This document shows positions 32,940-44,261 of a stretch of DNA of 64,000 nt, piece after piece; the first letter of the stretch is position 1; each line of letters opens with the position of its first letter. The stretch lies in contig JAKCPI010002775.1 in NCBI GenBank assembly GCA_023213315.1, positions 335,531 through 399,530 on the forward strand, given 5' to 3'. This DNA comes from Euborellia annulipes (Eukaryota; Arthropoda; Insecta; Dermaptera; Anisolabididae). The notes beneath the pieces are model-generated. The model did not search any database. It worked only from the letters and a program-made list of their open reading frames with translations, and was not told the DNA's origin. Made by a program: the position numbers and the translations under genes.

Positions 32940-34050
32940 AAATAAAAAAAAAATGCAATCATTTGGTTTTTCTCCTTTACAAATGCACCAACCTTATTTT
33001 ATTTTTTTTTCAAATAAATAAATTTACCTGAAATTGTTTTAAGATAAAGATAATTTAGTATGACACGTTGGATTGATTACTTTCATTATTTCTAGGGTTT
33101 TAAATGGAAAAAAGCAGTCATTTGGTTTTTTCTCAGCACAACTGCACTAACTAGATGCATTTTTTTTTTCAAACAAATAGATCTACCTGACATGAAAGAT
33201 GAAGAGATTAATTACCTGTAAAGACCCTTTTGGGTCCGGAATGAATGCATTTTCTTGCGGAAGAAGGACGTTGAGCCAAGAGATTGTATCCTCGGAAAAA
33301 TTGAAAAAATTTTTAATGCGGTCTCTTTTGAGCCCAACAAATTATTGATATTTTTTCTCATTTTTATTTTTATTTAAATTTTTTACTTCAATTACCCTAA
33401 CACTCTATAATTTTTATGTTAAATTTTTTTAGGTTTTAATTAAAAAAAAGAAGTCAATTGGTTTTTCTCCAGTACAACTACAACAGCTATTTTTTTTTTT
33501 TTTTGTTTTTTTTTTTCAAAAAAATAGATTAACGAGAAATTGTTTTAAGTAAAAATGAATAGATTGATTAGCTTGATCCGTTGGATTAAAAACTTTTTAA
33601 ATTTTTGAAAAAAGCAGTCATTTGGTTTGTCTCCAGTACAACTACACCAACCTTTTTTATTCAATTAAATGGATTTACCAGAAATTGTTTCAAGTAAAAA
33701 ATGAAGAGATTAATTAGTTTGACACATTGGATTACTTAGTCTTATTATTTTTTAGGTTTTATTTGAAAAAAAAAGAAACATTTCATCATTTGGTTTTTCT
33801 CCACTATGACTGCACCAACTATTGTTTTTTTTTCTTCAATCAAATGGTTTACCTGAAATTGTTTTCAGATAAAAGATAAGGATTATAATTGGTTCAACAC
33901 ATTGAATTAAATACTTTTATTATTTTTTAGGATTTAATTTGAAAAATGGAATTATTTATTTTTTCTCATGAACTGCATCAACTATTTTTTTTTCCTCTGG
34001 TACAACAAGCTCTACATCAACTATAGTAATTTTTTTAATTAAACCTGAGA
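32940..34050. repeat. degenerate ~160-bp tandem array, about seven units
   Basis: The word CAGTCATTTGGTTTTTCTCC with a following ACTGCACCAAC recurs at about 32954, 33113, 33450, 33614, 33783 and 33945. Each unit also has TTTACCTGAAATTGTTT, GAAGAGATTAATTAG and TTGGATTAATTACTT. Between 33200 and 33440 the array is interrupted by unrelated sequence (TTTTGGGTCCGGAATGAATG). Confidence 0.8.
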
Positions 34051-34946
34051 TTAATTAATGTGAGATATCCTTTCTTCTACGAATAAAATGCTAGGGAACA
34101 CAATCTACTCTGGTTGATCAATATCTAATGCTTCTGAAGTAAAGAATTAGCTATTCTTTACTGGAGAATCTCAACTGGGACACGATTTTCATTTACTGTT
34201 TTCTTTTTGAGAAGAAGCAATATCGTATCCAAGGAGGTTCACCCTTTTCAAGCCTTCAGAATTCAATAATATTCAATTTCCTAATTTATTAACAATTTTT
34301 TTTTTTTTTTTTTAATCTTGAAACTTTTTCAAAATGATGAATATAATAATTATAATATTATTCCAAAATTTTGGAATTCAGGTATATAATGAGTACGGAT
34401 CGATTTTTAATAGAGGTTTAACCTCCCCCCCCCCCCAAAAAAAAAAAAAAAAAAAAATCGGTCATGAGTTTTTTATTATATATATATTATTATTTTTTTT
34501 TTTTACATATTGTAAATTTTCTAAAAATAATTGTTTGATTTATATTAAAGAAAGAACAATGAAACTCAATTTAGTATATATTTATTTATTTATTATAACC
34601 TCTATTTCATGTATTGTTACAATTAGTTGCCTAAAATATATGAAATCGATGAGAGGATAGAGAGAGGTGACATCTCAGAGAGATAACGAGAACTAACTCT
34701 TCGTGGCTGGCAATTCAAACTCCAATAAACAAAACATACGAATTTATATCTATTTATAAATATATATAAATATTTTTTAAATATTCATACTAGAAAAAAA
34801 ATAACTATCGGGTGCATGAAATGTTTTTACCATCTCTGACCTCTTTGATTATAATTCCCAATAAGGAGATGTCATTCCCCTCCCCTGCCAATTATTGTGG
34901 TGGGGGTAAATTAAGAGACGCTTATTTCCCCTCCACTCCCTCTCTC

Positions 34947-34952
34947 TCAGTT
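34947..34952 (+). promoter_or_regulatory. initiator-like TCAGTT upstream of the 35102 exon
   Basis: TCAGTT matches the arthropod initiator consensus (TCAGTY) and follows a CT-rich tract (34927-34950). It would give a 5'UTR of about 150 nt before the ATG at 35102. No clear TATA box lies 30 bp upstream. Inference from motif only. Confidence 0.25.
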
Positions 34953-35101
34953 GTTTGGAGACAGTTGCCTTTATAACTTGTGTTACTCAAATAATGTTTT
35001 TTTTTTATAAGTGTTTTGTGATTTCATAAGTGAATTATTAAAGTTTATCATACTAATTCAATCATCAATCAACACCAACATTTTGTTTTAAATTGCCAAT
35101 C

Positions 35102-35188
35102 ATGTTCCTCGAGATCTCAATAACCCGGCTTGTCCTTTGGATTCCTTTCAATCTGCTCTACACTTTCCTCAATGTCTCCTCTCTTCAG
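35102..35188 (+). CDS. candidate first coding exon, signal-peptide-like
   Basis: ATG at 35102 with A at -3 opens 29 codons that end exactly at CAG|GTAATT (donor at 35189), phase 0. The peptide starts MFLEIS and has a hydrophobic core (LVLWIPFNLLYTFL, residues 10-23), as in a signal peptide or a single membrane anchor. The upstream 150 bp lack recognisable repeats and contain a pyrimidine-rich stretch and a TCAGTT initiator-like site. No downstream exon was identified, so the gene would continue to the right, beyond the repeats. The product cannot be named. It may be a chance combination. Confidence 0.4.
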
Positions 35189-36921
35189 GTAATTAAATCA
35201 ATGTTTTTCCGAAACTCTATCATTTTTTCATATATAATTTAATATTGTAAACAGCTATTTAGATGAATTTTTGATAAATAAATTGAATCCCTAACGTTAG
35301 CATTAATTGAGACTCATCTTCATTTGTTTTAATTATATCCAACCGCCATCTTTCCATTTCATCCTCCTTGTAGCATCATTTTGCCGCAAGATTGCTCTAG
35401 TGTTCCCAATTTTAGTATTCTTTATCAAAGAGATCAATGGAGCAAGCTAGATAGGCTGACGCTTGGAATGGCGCGTATCGTATAAGTTTTTCAGGAATGG
35501 GGGGTGGGGGGGGGGCAAAGAGACCAATTGAATTTAGCAAAGAGTACAACTCGCATAATTTTCATTCTAAAATATTTATTAATTTATACAATTTTTTATC
35601 TCACCAGTTTCTTTTTACAATTATAATAAATAGTAAATAAAGAAAATTATTTTGGAAATATTATTGAAACTAGACGGACTAGACATATCAAAGTTTTAAA
35701 CAAAAAATTTGGTGTGATTGATCGCACAGCACACATCATTAGAATTCAAGATGTAAAATTAATTTTTTTTTTTTTTTTTTGGCTAATATCTAGTATAGAA
35801 TCCCAAGACACGGGGACAAGTTTAAACAACTTGCACGGGTCTCGACCTAATTGTTTCGGTCCTTCGGTATGCAGTTCGGTTTCCTTCGATTAAAAAAAAA
35901 ATTAAAACAACTAGGGAATTCTCGGCTTCGGTTCGGGAATGTTGAGCTAATGTCAAGAGAACTAGACCTCTGATGGCTTCGGGATTCTATTCTAGATATT
36001 AAGCTTTTTTTTTGACATGACTGACTGATAAACACTCGTATAATAATACTATATTGTTTTATTTTTATTTTTTTTTTCCACACTTTTTAATTGACCCTTA
36101 ATTTTTGGAAGGTATATTATTTAAGAGTGAGCTCAGCCACCCTTAATTTCATTCTATTTACGGCTATAGAAATCGGTATAAATTATAGTAATAAATCTTG
36201 AATTGTGTCAATGATAATTTTATCTGTTTGGTGCTGCCAACTGGTGGCATCAATATGAAACTTAACTTCTGAGTTTTGTCGCTAGAGAGCAGAAGCAGTA
36301 CTGCTTCCATTAAAAGCATGTAGTGATAGAAAGTTTGGGGGTGTTTAGGGAGGGACAATACGAGTACAGATTATAGTTAAGAGAAGCAAATATCGATCGG
36401 AGTTTTTATTCCAAAGTCAAAAAATCGAAATGTCTCATTAACTATGAATTTTTGAGATATAATACTCATTTAAAAAAATATTCTCTTCATTGTTTTAAAC
36501 AACTTGTTCCAAAAAAAATTAGAAAACCCCCTACTTTAGGAAAAATCAAAATTCATAAATCAGAAAGTGATTGATAGTTTTGTTTATTTTTTAATTTAAG
36601 TTAAATAAATAATATATATAGTATAAAATTAAATAATATGATAAAAAATCATTGAAATTTAAAATTACTAAATAAAATATTCAGCTTAGACATTTACATT
36701 TTCGGACAAAAAAATCAAAAACCATTTTTAAATAATACAAATTTTGGTCAATAAAATTCTAATATAAACGTTGTCTAATTGTATTCTAATCAACAGAAAA
36801 AAAAATTGGAAAAAAATATTAATTATCTTCAGTCAGTGCAAAGGGTCTTTATTTATTTAAAATTATCTGTTAAAAATACTTTGAAATTTATAAAATAATC
36901 CATATTAAATGTTTAATAGTT
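35189..36921. other. no exon recognised downstream of 35102
   Basis: Contains the dispersed repeat at 35825, an R1 word (TTGGTGTGATTGATCGCACA) at 35709 and a G-run at 35500. AT-rich elsewhere. Confidence 0.4.
35825..35955. repeat. dispersed repeat (CGACCTAATTGTTTCGG)
   Basis: Shared with 38010-38110: GACCTAATnTGTTTCGGT, then TTCCTTnGATTAAAAAAA and ATTCTCGGCTT. Two copies, about 2.1 kb apart, direct orientation. Confidence 0.55.
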
Positions 36922-37085
36922 GGGCCCTCGGGCCTTGGTTTAGAGGTTAGTTGAAACTTGCTGGCCTTCTGTACCAAGGGTCGCGGGTTCATATCCTGTC
37001 TCATGCATTTATTTTAATTTAATTGGATACCAACTGGGTCTAAATGGCCTCCGTTGCCTAAAAATACCCTAAATAAATAAAGAAA
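36922..37085 (+). mobile_element. tRNA-derived SINE
   Basis: Head TTGGTTTAGAGGTTAG and B box CGCGGGTTCATATCC, body TTAATTGGATACCAACTGGG, tail AAATGGCCTCCGTTGCCTAA, then (TAAA)n. Confidence 0.65.
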
Positions 37086-37105
37086 AAAAATGTTTAATAA
37101 ATTAC

Positions 37106-37490
37106 AATCAGGTCTATTCTCTAAGCAAAAACGTTAACTTTTAACATCTGAAATCAGCGTTAATTAATTTTACCTCCAGGCCTCAAACTGAGTTTATGTA
37201 ATCAAAAACTTGAACGCCAAAGCGTTAACATTTAGTCAATTGTGTTAAAAATTAATGTCATGTCCAGGGGTCCCTTTAATATTTTAACGCCTTATTTAAT
37301 GCATAAAAATGGCGTCTTTAACATAAAAAGTAAGGCTATGATTTTGACAGCTTTGAGATAAAAGCAACATGTTAACGTCGCTGTTAAAATTTGGTTTAGA
37401 GAATATCATTTTTAACGCTGATGTTATTACATTACTTTTTAACACCCAAGTTAAATTTTAACGCCTGTTTTTAGAGAATAGACTTGAATA
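37106..37490. mobile_element. MITE-like element with TCTATTCTCTAA ends
   Basis: Termini GGTCTATTCTCTAA and TTAGAGAATAGACTT are inverted. The interior has many TTTTAACG/CGTTAA words in both orientations. It directly follows a SINE copy. Confidence 0.5.
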
Positions 37491-38009
37491 TCTCTTAGTA
37501 ATTTGATTTTTTTGTTTTATTTTGTTATAAATATTAAACAATTTTACTCAAAAGGTTATTTTACCCTTTTTAATGCAGTAACTCTCTTCTCATTTGTCAC
37601 CCCCCCCCCCCCATTACTTTGCACTAGACTCGCTTATTGAATCGGATACATTTTTTTTTTTTACACAATTTATATCGTATTATAATAAATGAATTAACAA
37701 TAATTATTTTTTTTTTTAATGTTTAGTAAATTTTATTTAAATTTCAATCAATGTTTAGATTTTATTTTAAATCTGTGAGAGCTAAAGGCGTTTTTAATTA
37801 CTGAAAACGTTAAAAGCGATGCTTTTACTCTAATTAATTAGACTCAATGAAATTGTGTTGGCTTTGTTTTTTTGTTAAATGTGGAATTAGTTTTTTTTTT
37901 TTTTTTTACCAGCATTGTTTCGGCTTTAATTTTTATCATCCTCGGAGTTTTTGTTGTTTTTATATTTGCTACAGGCCAAATTATTTTTTCAAGACAAATA
38001 AGGATAAAC

Positions 38010-38110
38010 ATGCAGAAGTCCCGACCTAATCTGTTTCGGTTTGTTGCAATAGTTTTCCTTAGATTAAAAAAAAAAAATTAAAACAATTTTAGAGATTTTC
38101 GGCTTTAAAA
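38010..38110. repeat. dispersed repeat (CGACCTAATCTGTTTCGG)
   Basis: Second copy of the segment at 35825-35955, shorter. Confidence 0.55.
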
Positions 38111-38214
38111 GTGTACTGTTTTTTTTTTAGGACAAAATAGATTAATTATCCTTGGACATACTAGTGCGTTCGGATAAACTGGTTTCTCCTAGGTCAGACA
38201 GTTTGGCCTCTAAC

Positions 38215-38765
38215 ATAAATCTGGTGTGACTGGTTGCACCAGATTCTTTTGTGTCGATATATATTTAGTTTGCCATAGCATCTTAGTTTCAAAATTGACC
38301 ACTTGCGTTTCATAGATAGCGCTGAGCACCGAATGCTGGCAACCATTTCTACTTTCCTATGAAGTATAAGAGTAAAGTGTGCTTCAAACAATTTTGAGAG
38401 CAAAATGAGAATATACATTTTACAGAGCATCTAAAAAATAGTTTATTTATGAATATAAATAAAAATTGTTCCAGCTGATTTTGAGAAATTGGAAAAAAAC
38501 TGAAAAAGTATTCCAATAAAGTACTAGTACTTTTTGGCTGATTTTGTTTAAAAGCTTATTTTAAATGTCTGGGAGGGTACCTAACTTAAATATAAAAATT
38601 CAACCTCGTAGCCCACTTCCTTCATGTCTTAAATAATTACACACAGACAGATCAATTTTTTGGACTCAGTGACCATCAAAATCTCGACATCGAATTTTTG
38701 ACATGATCACAATATATATTACATATATAGGTAAGAGAAATTAACACGAAAAATAGACTATTTTT
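38215..38765 (-). repeat. R1 family copy, nearly full length
   Basis: Starts at the collapsed palindrome (AATCTGGTGTGACTGGTTGC ACCAGATT), TCGATATATATTTAGTTTGC, AAGTGTGCTTCAAACAATTT, AGTACTAGTACTTTTTGGC, ends at the TATATAGGTAAGAGAAA side. Confidence 0.8.
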
Positions 38766-39652
38766 TTAAGTTTTTCTCTTTTTTCTCTACTAGTTGTTAT
38801 TTTTTTAAATAATCAACTACCGTTCGTTTTATGCGAGTTTGATTATATTATTTATATAAATAAATATTCATTCATGTTTAGATTTAACTTTACATGAAAT
38901 TTCACTGCTTTAATCGGATCAGTTCAGCTTCTCAAAATTGCATTTATTTTTTTAATAATAATAATAATAAAAAAAAAAACTTTATAAAAATTTTAATATC
39001 AAAATATTTATCATTCGGGTTAGAATTATACATTTAGAGAATGTAATGTTTGTTGCATTTTAGAACAATATACGTAGTCTATGTTTACGTTTTCAGAGCC
39101 TTTATAATCCAACTAATATGTTAATGTAAATCATAATCAATTAAATAGAACAAGTGAATAAAGGGAATTACTTAGTAAAGACCGAATACAAATATTATTC
39201 TGTTATTTTAAAAATTAATCAATTATTTTATGGATTATACACAAATGAATATTCATATAGATCTATATAATTAATATTTATTAATTCATTTCATATAAAA
39301 AAAAAAAACAAGATCTTCAGTTTAGTGGTAGGATGTTTTTTTTTTTTTTCTTTTTTTAATCTTAATAAAAAATGTAGACCAATTATTATATTAAAACGTG
39401 GGAGAGTGTGGGGGGGGGGGGGACGATTGTGACCTGGTAAAACCCAGAATCCTTGCTTTTTTCGATCTTGATTAATTGTCTTTGGAAACAAAAACAAAAG
39501 TCCAATTTTCTCCTCCAAGTTCTTTTCTCTGTTTTCTTTTGTTTCTTCATTTTTTTCCGAGGGATTTCTTTTTTTTTTTTTTTTTTTTGCTTTTTCTTTT
39601 ACTTATTACTTTACATTACCGCTTACCCGATCACTCTCTGCCCAAAAATGGC

Positions 39653-39775
39653 ATGATTGAATTAGGTGCTGATAAGACCGACACAAAAAGGGAGATAACC
39701 ACATCAGGAAAAAGTTATATGGTATCTCACTTGTTAGATCTAAAATCTAAAAAGAAATTTAACATTCTCTCATAA
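39653..39775 (+). CDS. small ORF, possible exon
   Basis: ATG at 39653 opens 40 codons (MIELGADKTDTKREI … KSKKKFNILS) with a polar, charged composition unusual for random AT-rich sequence. It follows a very long T-rich tract (39569-39603) and ends just before an A-run. It might be the end of a gene's last exon or a retrocopy. No similarity recognised. Confidence 0.25.
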   Translation: MIELGADKTDTKREITTSGKSYMVSHLLDLKSKKKFNILS

Positions 39776-40059
39776 AAAAAAATTTAGTATAGTCATATGA
39801 TCAAATAAAAAATCCTAAATTGAATTTTTTTCATTAGTCAACAATTACATTCAAATAAAATATTTATTCTTCATTTTTGAATATAATAACCAAATCTTAC
39901 AGCGAGAGATTGCTGGATATGTTTAGGCTAGTTGAGCTCCCAAAGCCCTAGTCGTATACCTGGAAAGCTGGGCACAGTGCTACTAACTGCCTAACTAATT
40001 TCCAAGCAAACTTGTAGATTTGTGTTCCCAAATTGCGCTAGAGCTCGTCTTAGGGACAC

Positions 40060-40320
40060 TTCGAGTACTACTAGTATTAATACTTTCCTGATGTACTTTT
40101 AGTTTTCCCAATTTTATCAAATTTAGCTCTTATTTTTTTCAAATTTTAAATATAGACCTATAGGCTACTATTTCTGGCACGAGTACTAGTACTTTATTGA
40201 TGTATTCTTTTAGTTTTTTCCAATTTGTTAAAAAAAACACGAAGCAGACAACAGAACACAAGGTTCAATTACCGAAGGTAAAAGGAATTTGTGTTCTGTG
40301 CTTGTCACACCAAATTTTTT
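40060..40320 (+). repeat. R1 family fragment, core duplicated
   Basis: Two adjacent copies of the TACTAGTA…CTGATGTAC core (40063, 40178) followed by a complete palindrome (40245-40318, ACAGAACACAAG … CTTGTCACACCAAATTT). Confidence 0.7.
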
Positions 40321-40527
40321 GTCTAAAAGTTTGGCCCTGCTGGTTTTGATAATATTCCCAAAAGAATTTTCTTTATTGACTATTTATTATAATTGTAAAA
40401 AAAGGAGTCTTGGGAACAAAAAATTGTATAAATTAATGAAAATTATGTAAATTGTACACTTGTCAAATTGTCTGATTGATGGATTTCCAAAAAAATCAGA
40501 TGCCGATAAAAAAATAAATTTTTTTTA

Positions 40528-41072
40528 TTATTATGGGAGTTTTTAATTATAGACTATAATTATTTATTGAAAATATAAATACTGTACAACGTTTCGACTG
40601 GTTATTGTAATGTCATTTTCAAGTTCTGTGCATTTGCTTAGACTCAAGTGAACTAACCGTTCCGTGCATTTTATATACAACGACGTCAACGCCATCTACA
40701 GTCATTCCTATAAAGTTTGTTACAAATTTTCGCACCATCTACAATCATTCAATTAGTTTTTTAAGTTGAAAAACTTATTGTAATATCATGCTTTTTATGT
40801 AAACACTTGCTTTGATGATTGTGTCTAACTTCATGGAAATGAGTGTAGATGGCGCGAAGATTTGTAACTAACTTCATAGAAATGACTGCAGATGGCGCTG
40901 ACGTCGTTGTATATAATATGCACGTAGCTGTCGTAACGGTTAGTTCACTTGAATCGAAGCAAGTGCACAATACTTAAAAACTACTGCAGAATAAGCAGTC
41001 GAAACGTTGTACAATATTTACATTTAATTAATACAAAATGTGATCTATAAATAAAAACTCGCATAATAAGAA
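40528..41072. repeat. F2 family, long palindrome (about 540 bp)
   Basis: Outer arms carry the F2 sequence (GTTTTTAATTATAGACTATA … TGTGATCTATAAATAAAAAC). The centre is an additional palindrome of about 130 bp per arm (ACGACGTCAACGCCATCTAC … AGATGGCGCTGACGTCGTTG) holding two repeated CATCTACAnTCATTC blocks on each side. Confidence 0.85.
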
Positions 41073-42084
41073 TAATCTTTTTTTTGCTCACACCATGAAA
41101 AAAAAATTACAATTTTATGAACTGGAAAAAAAAATTGAAAAGAGTTTAAAGGCTAATTAAAGGCTAATTTTATTTTACGAAAATTTCAAAATTTAATTTT
41201 TTTTTTTGCTTAGATAAATGGAATTTGAATTTAGATAATTTTCAAAACGTTATCACTTCTCAACATCTAGACTGGAAATTCCACTCAATTATTTTTTTCT
41301 TCTTGATTTTATCTCATTAATGTAAATAAGAATATTCATCATCATTTGTCTTCTTTCATTAAACGATAGGCATTAGTATAATTATACTAATAATATTACT
41401 ATTATTTTTTTAATTTATTTTTAACGATTCTTTTTTTTGACATGTAAATTCAATGAAATAATTAACTCTAAATTTACCTTAATAATTACCGTTTTAGCCG
41501 GAAACATTCGATTTTGTGGAATTATTATTTATTCACGAAATTGTTTATTATATTACTCTTGTCAGATATTTGAAGTGAAGGTGTAGGGTTAAGGATAGTC
41601 ACGTGACTATATCTTCGTGCACGAAAAAAAATTAAAGAGCTCTTGACTTATGGGATTTTTTTTATCTCTTAAATATTTTTTTTTATAAATCAATTTCAAA
41701 CTTAAATACAAAAACAAACATTTTTTTGGCAAATGAAAATAAAGATTTTGCCCTTGAAAGATTAAAAAAAAAAAAACTAATATGTTAATTAAAACAAAAT
41801 TTAAATTCCTCTCTAGTATGAAAGCGCAATGAAGGATTCTGGCTGTTAAAGTGAAACTTCTTTATTCCTCGAAATGCTTTTCCATTTCTGCCGATGATGA
41901 AAGGTTGAGAATGTGAATTTTCTTCTTCAAAGACATTACCCCGAGACAAGAAAAAGGTTGCTGTCAACGCAACTAGACTCAATACATTTATATCTCGAAA
42001 AATAATTCGAAAGTTCGCATGTTAGAGAACCTCAATGTAGTAACCAAGTTTCTAGGAAATCGGAAGGACTCTAATTTTAATATT
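41073..42084. other. no feature supported
   Basis: AT-rich. The small frame at 41785-41982 (-) has no supporting context. Confidence 0.4.
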
Positions 42085-42660
42085 CATTGTACAGAATATG
42101 TTAACTAAATTGAAAACTCTGACTGAGCCAAAGATTTCGGTTGTAGTCGACGGTGTGTCTTCTATTGCATTCAATCAACGCAGGTGTTCCCCAGGGCTCT
42201 GTCCTCTCTCCCACTTTATTCCTTATGTACATTAACGACCTAATGGGTGTAACCTCCAACCAAATACATTGCTTTGCTGATGACAGTACCCTGCACCCAG
42301 TCAGAACTGGTGAATCCTCCTCCACGAGTCGCCTGGGGGCAGTGTCGTCGATTAATGATGATCTTGGGCTCTTGGAGGAATGGGGAAACATCAATCAGAT
42401 CACGACTAACAGAACTAGTCAATTCCAATCTTCCTTTGTTCCCATGACCTCCCGCGATTGGAACAAGCTCCCTGCGTCTATCTTCCCCAAAACCTACAAT
42501 CTTCAGACTTTCAAGTCTAATCTCAACAGGCATCTTCTCAGTTTCCGCAGTTGAGTTCCCCTTTTATGCTTCTCCTTTATTTATCAATTTTTTTTTTTTA
42601 ACTATATTCCTCCTGCTTATGTCCACTGGTCATTATAGGTCTTCGGACCTTATGCACCTA
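42085..42660 (+). pseudogene. non-LTR retrotransposon reverse transcriptase, internally deleted
   Basis: The open frame at 42153-42554 contains the RT block INAGVPQGSVLSPTLF, YINDL and the catalytic FADD (residues 41-44). It then jumps directly to a C-terminal block, RDWNKLPASIFPKTYNLQTF, seen at the end of many such ORFs. About 150 residues that normally separate these are missing. Upstream, VVVDGVSSIAF continues RT homology in another frame, so there is a frameshift near 42170 and another lesion before it. The tail to about 42660 is the 3'UTR. Polymerase domains before block 3 and the endonuclease are absent. The copy is dead. It belongs to a Jockey/CR1-like group; the exact clade is uncertain. 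Confidence 0.85.
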
Positions 42661-42684
42661 TTCCAAAAATAAACTGGGTGTTAG

Positions 42685-42825
42685 ATGAGTTTGAAATTTC
42701 ACTTCCTGAATTCCCATCTTGACTTCTTCCAAGAAAACTTCGGCGTACCTAGTGAGGAACAGGGTGAAAGATTTAACCAAGTCGTGAAAGAAATAAAAAG
42801 GAGGTATCAAGGAAGATGGAACATT
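42685..42825 (+). pseudogene. fragment of a repetitive arthropod gene family (EEQGERF … RYQGRW)
   Basis: The frame reads NSHLDFFQENFGVPSEEQGERF followed by a short linker and RYQGRWN. I recognise this pattern from uncharacterised, multi-copy proteins in arthropod and other invertebrate genomes, where it usually continues with a conserved DYCW-type end. Here the homology stops after RYQGRWN and the frame runs into unrelated repeat sequence at about 42828. The family's function is not known to me. It is probably carried by a mobile element. It lies directly after the RT remnant, on the same strand. Confidence 0.55.
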
Positions 42826-42874
42826 AATATAATACAAACCACAAAAGGTTTAATAAACAATGTGAGTTTTGCTT

Positions 42875-43129
42875 CAGTGGCGTAGCGAGCTTAACTAGCG
42901 CCCGGGGCACAATACCTTTTTAGCGGCCCTCCATTCGAAAACCATATAATATTATATATAAAATATACAAAATTAATATATTTCACTGGCACTAAATTTA
43001 AAATTTTCCAGAAATCATTTATAATTAAAATAAAAATTATCCAGCAATTTTTTGTTTTGCGGACCATTTGGCGCCCCTTCGTGAGTAGGGCATGATGACC
43101 CCCCTTGCCCCTCCCTCGCTAAGCCACTG
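42875..43129. mobile_element. hAT MITE (CAGTGGCGTAGCGAG ends)
   Basis: Termini CAGTGGCGTAGCGAG and CTCGCTAAGCCACTG; perfect duplication TTTTGCTT at 42867-42874 and 43130-43137. 255 bp, no coding capacity. Confidence 0.9.
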
Positions 43130-43137
43130 TTTTGCTT

Positions 43138-44261
43138 ATAAGTTTCACTTCTTTGTGTTGAGTATAAATAAGGTGGTTTTTTTTTTAATCGTATAATCCA
43201 ATTTTTTTTTATCGTATAATCCAATTTTTTTTTTAGTAACATAATATTATAATATTTTAGTTTCAAATATTTTTCATCCTATACAGAATTTATCTTAATC
43301 TTAATGCTATAATAGGCCGACATTTTATTTATTTATAAAAAAAATCTAAAGAAATCAGCAATTGGCTGAAAGATTAATAATGTTTTCAAGATTTTTGATC
43401 CGTGACCAGCTGCAGCGACTTCCTGGAGCCACGGCGCCAAGATAAAAAAAATATTTTTTAATTTATAAAGCAGTGCGGGTTCTTAGCGTCCGGAAAAAAA
43501 TCGTTAATAATTAATATGCTCAAAAATAACTGGTCTCTTATTACAGGCAAGCGACAGAATTACAATTAAAGTGAATGAAAAAAAAAAATTAACAATACAA
43601 AGAAAAAATACCACAATAGAGAAGTGAAACTTCTACCTAAAAATCACATATATTGTTATTCGTGATTCGATCTGTTCATAATTAGACGATCATCGATTTA
43701 TTTATTACCTGGTTTTGAAACTATAAATGTATTGAGTCTAGTCGCCTTTTTCTTGTTCCCTGATGATATCATTGCGCAATAAAAACAAAATTATTATATA
43801 TATCACGTATAAATTCATATAAATTATAAAAACAAAATTTGCTTGACTTTTGCATTCGCCAATTAACCCCTTGAGGGGTATTAATCGAATTTGTAAGGAA
43901 TTTTAATTTAAAAAAATAAATTTTAAATTTATTCCTAAACTTCATGTTAAGGAATGATATTTTCGATTCTAACATTAGATATCTATACTGTAAGCTAAGC
44001 TCTTTAAAGTTTAATACTTTATTATATCTTGTTTAATTTCTTGTTAGAGCGAAGCACGCAAATTTCAATATAACGAACGCACACAAAACGATTTGAATAA
44101 ATTAAATACCTGCTATTATTATTCTTTCTTAGTTCGATAAAGGTATTTTTCATATATAAACATTCAAAGAAAATTTAATTTTTTTTTCTATTTATAATGC
44201 CTGTTAGTGGATCACTTTTCACTTTTTTTACTCACGGTAGAGCAAGTTAGATTCATGCCAT
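43138..44261. other. no feature supported
   Basis: Two copies of ATCGTATAATCCAATTTTTT at 43189-43234. GC-richer patch at 43405-43440. Otherwise AT-rich. Confidence 0.4.

Noticed and set aside
42101..42533. Two minus-strand ORFs of 97 codons
   Set aside because: Antisense shadows of the reverse-transcriptase remnant.
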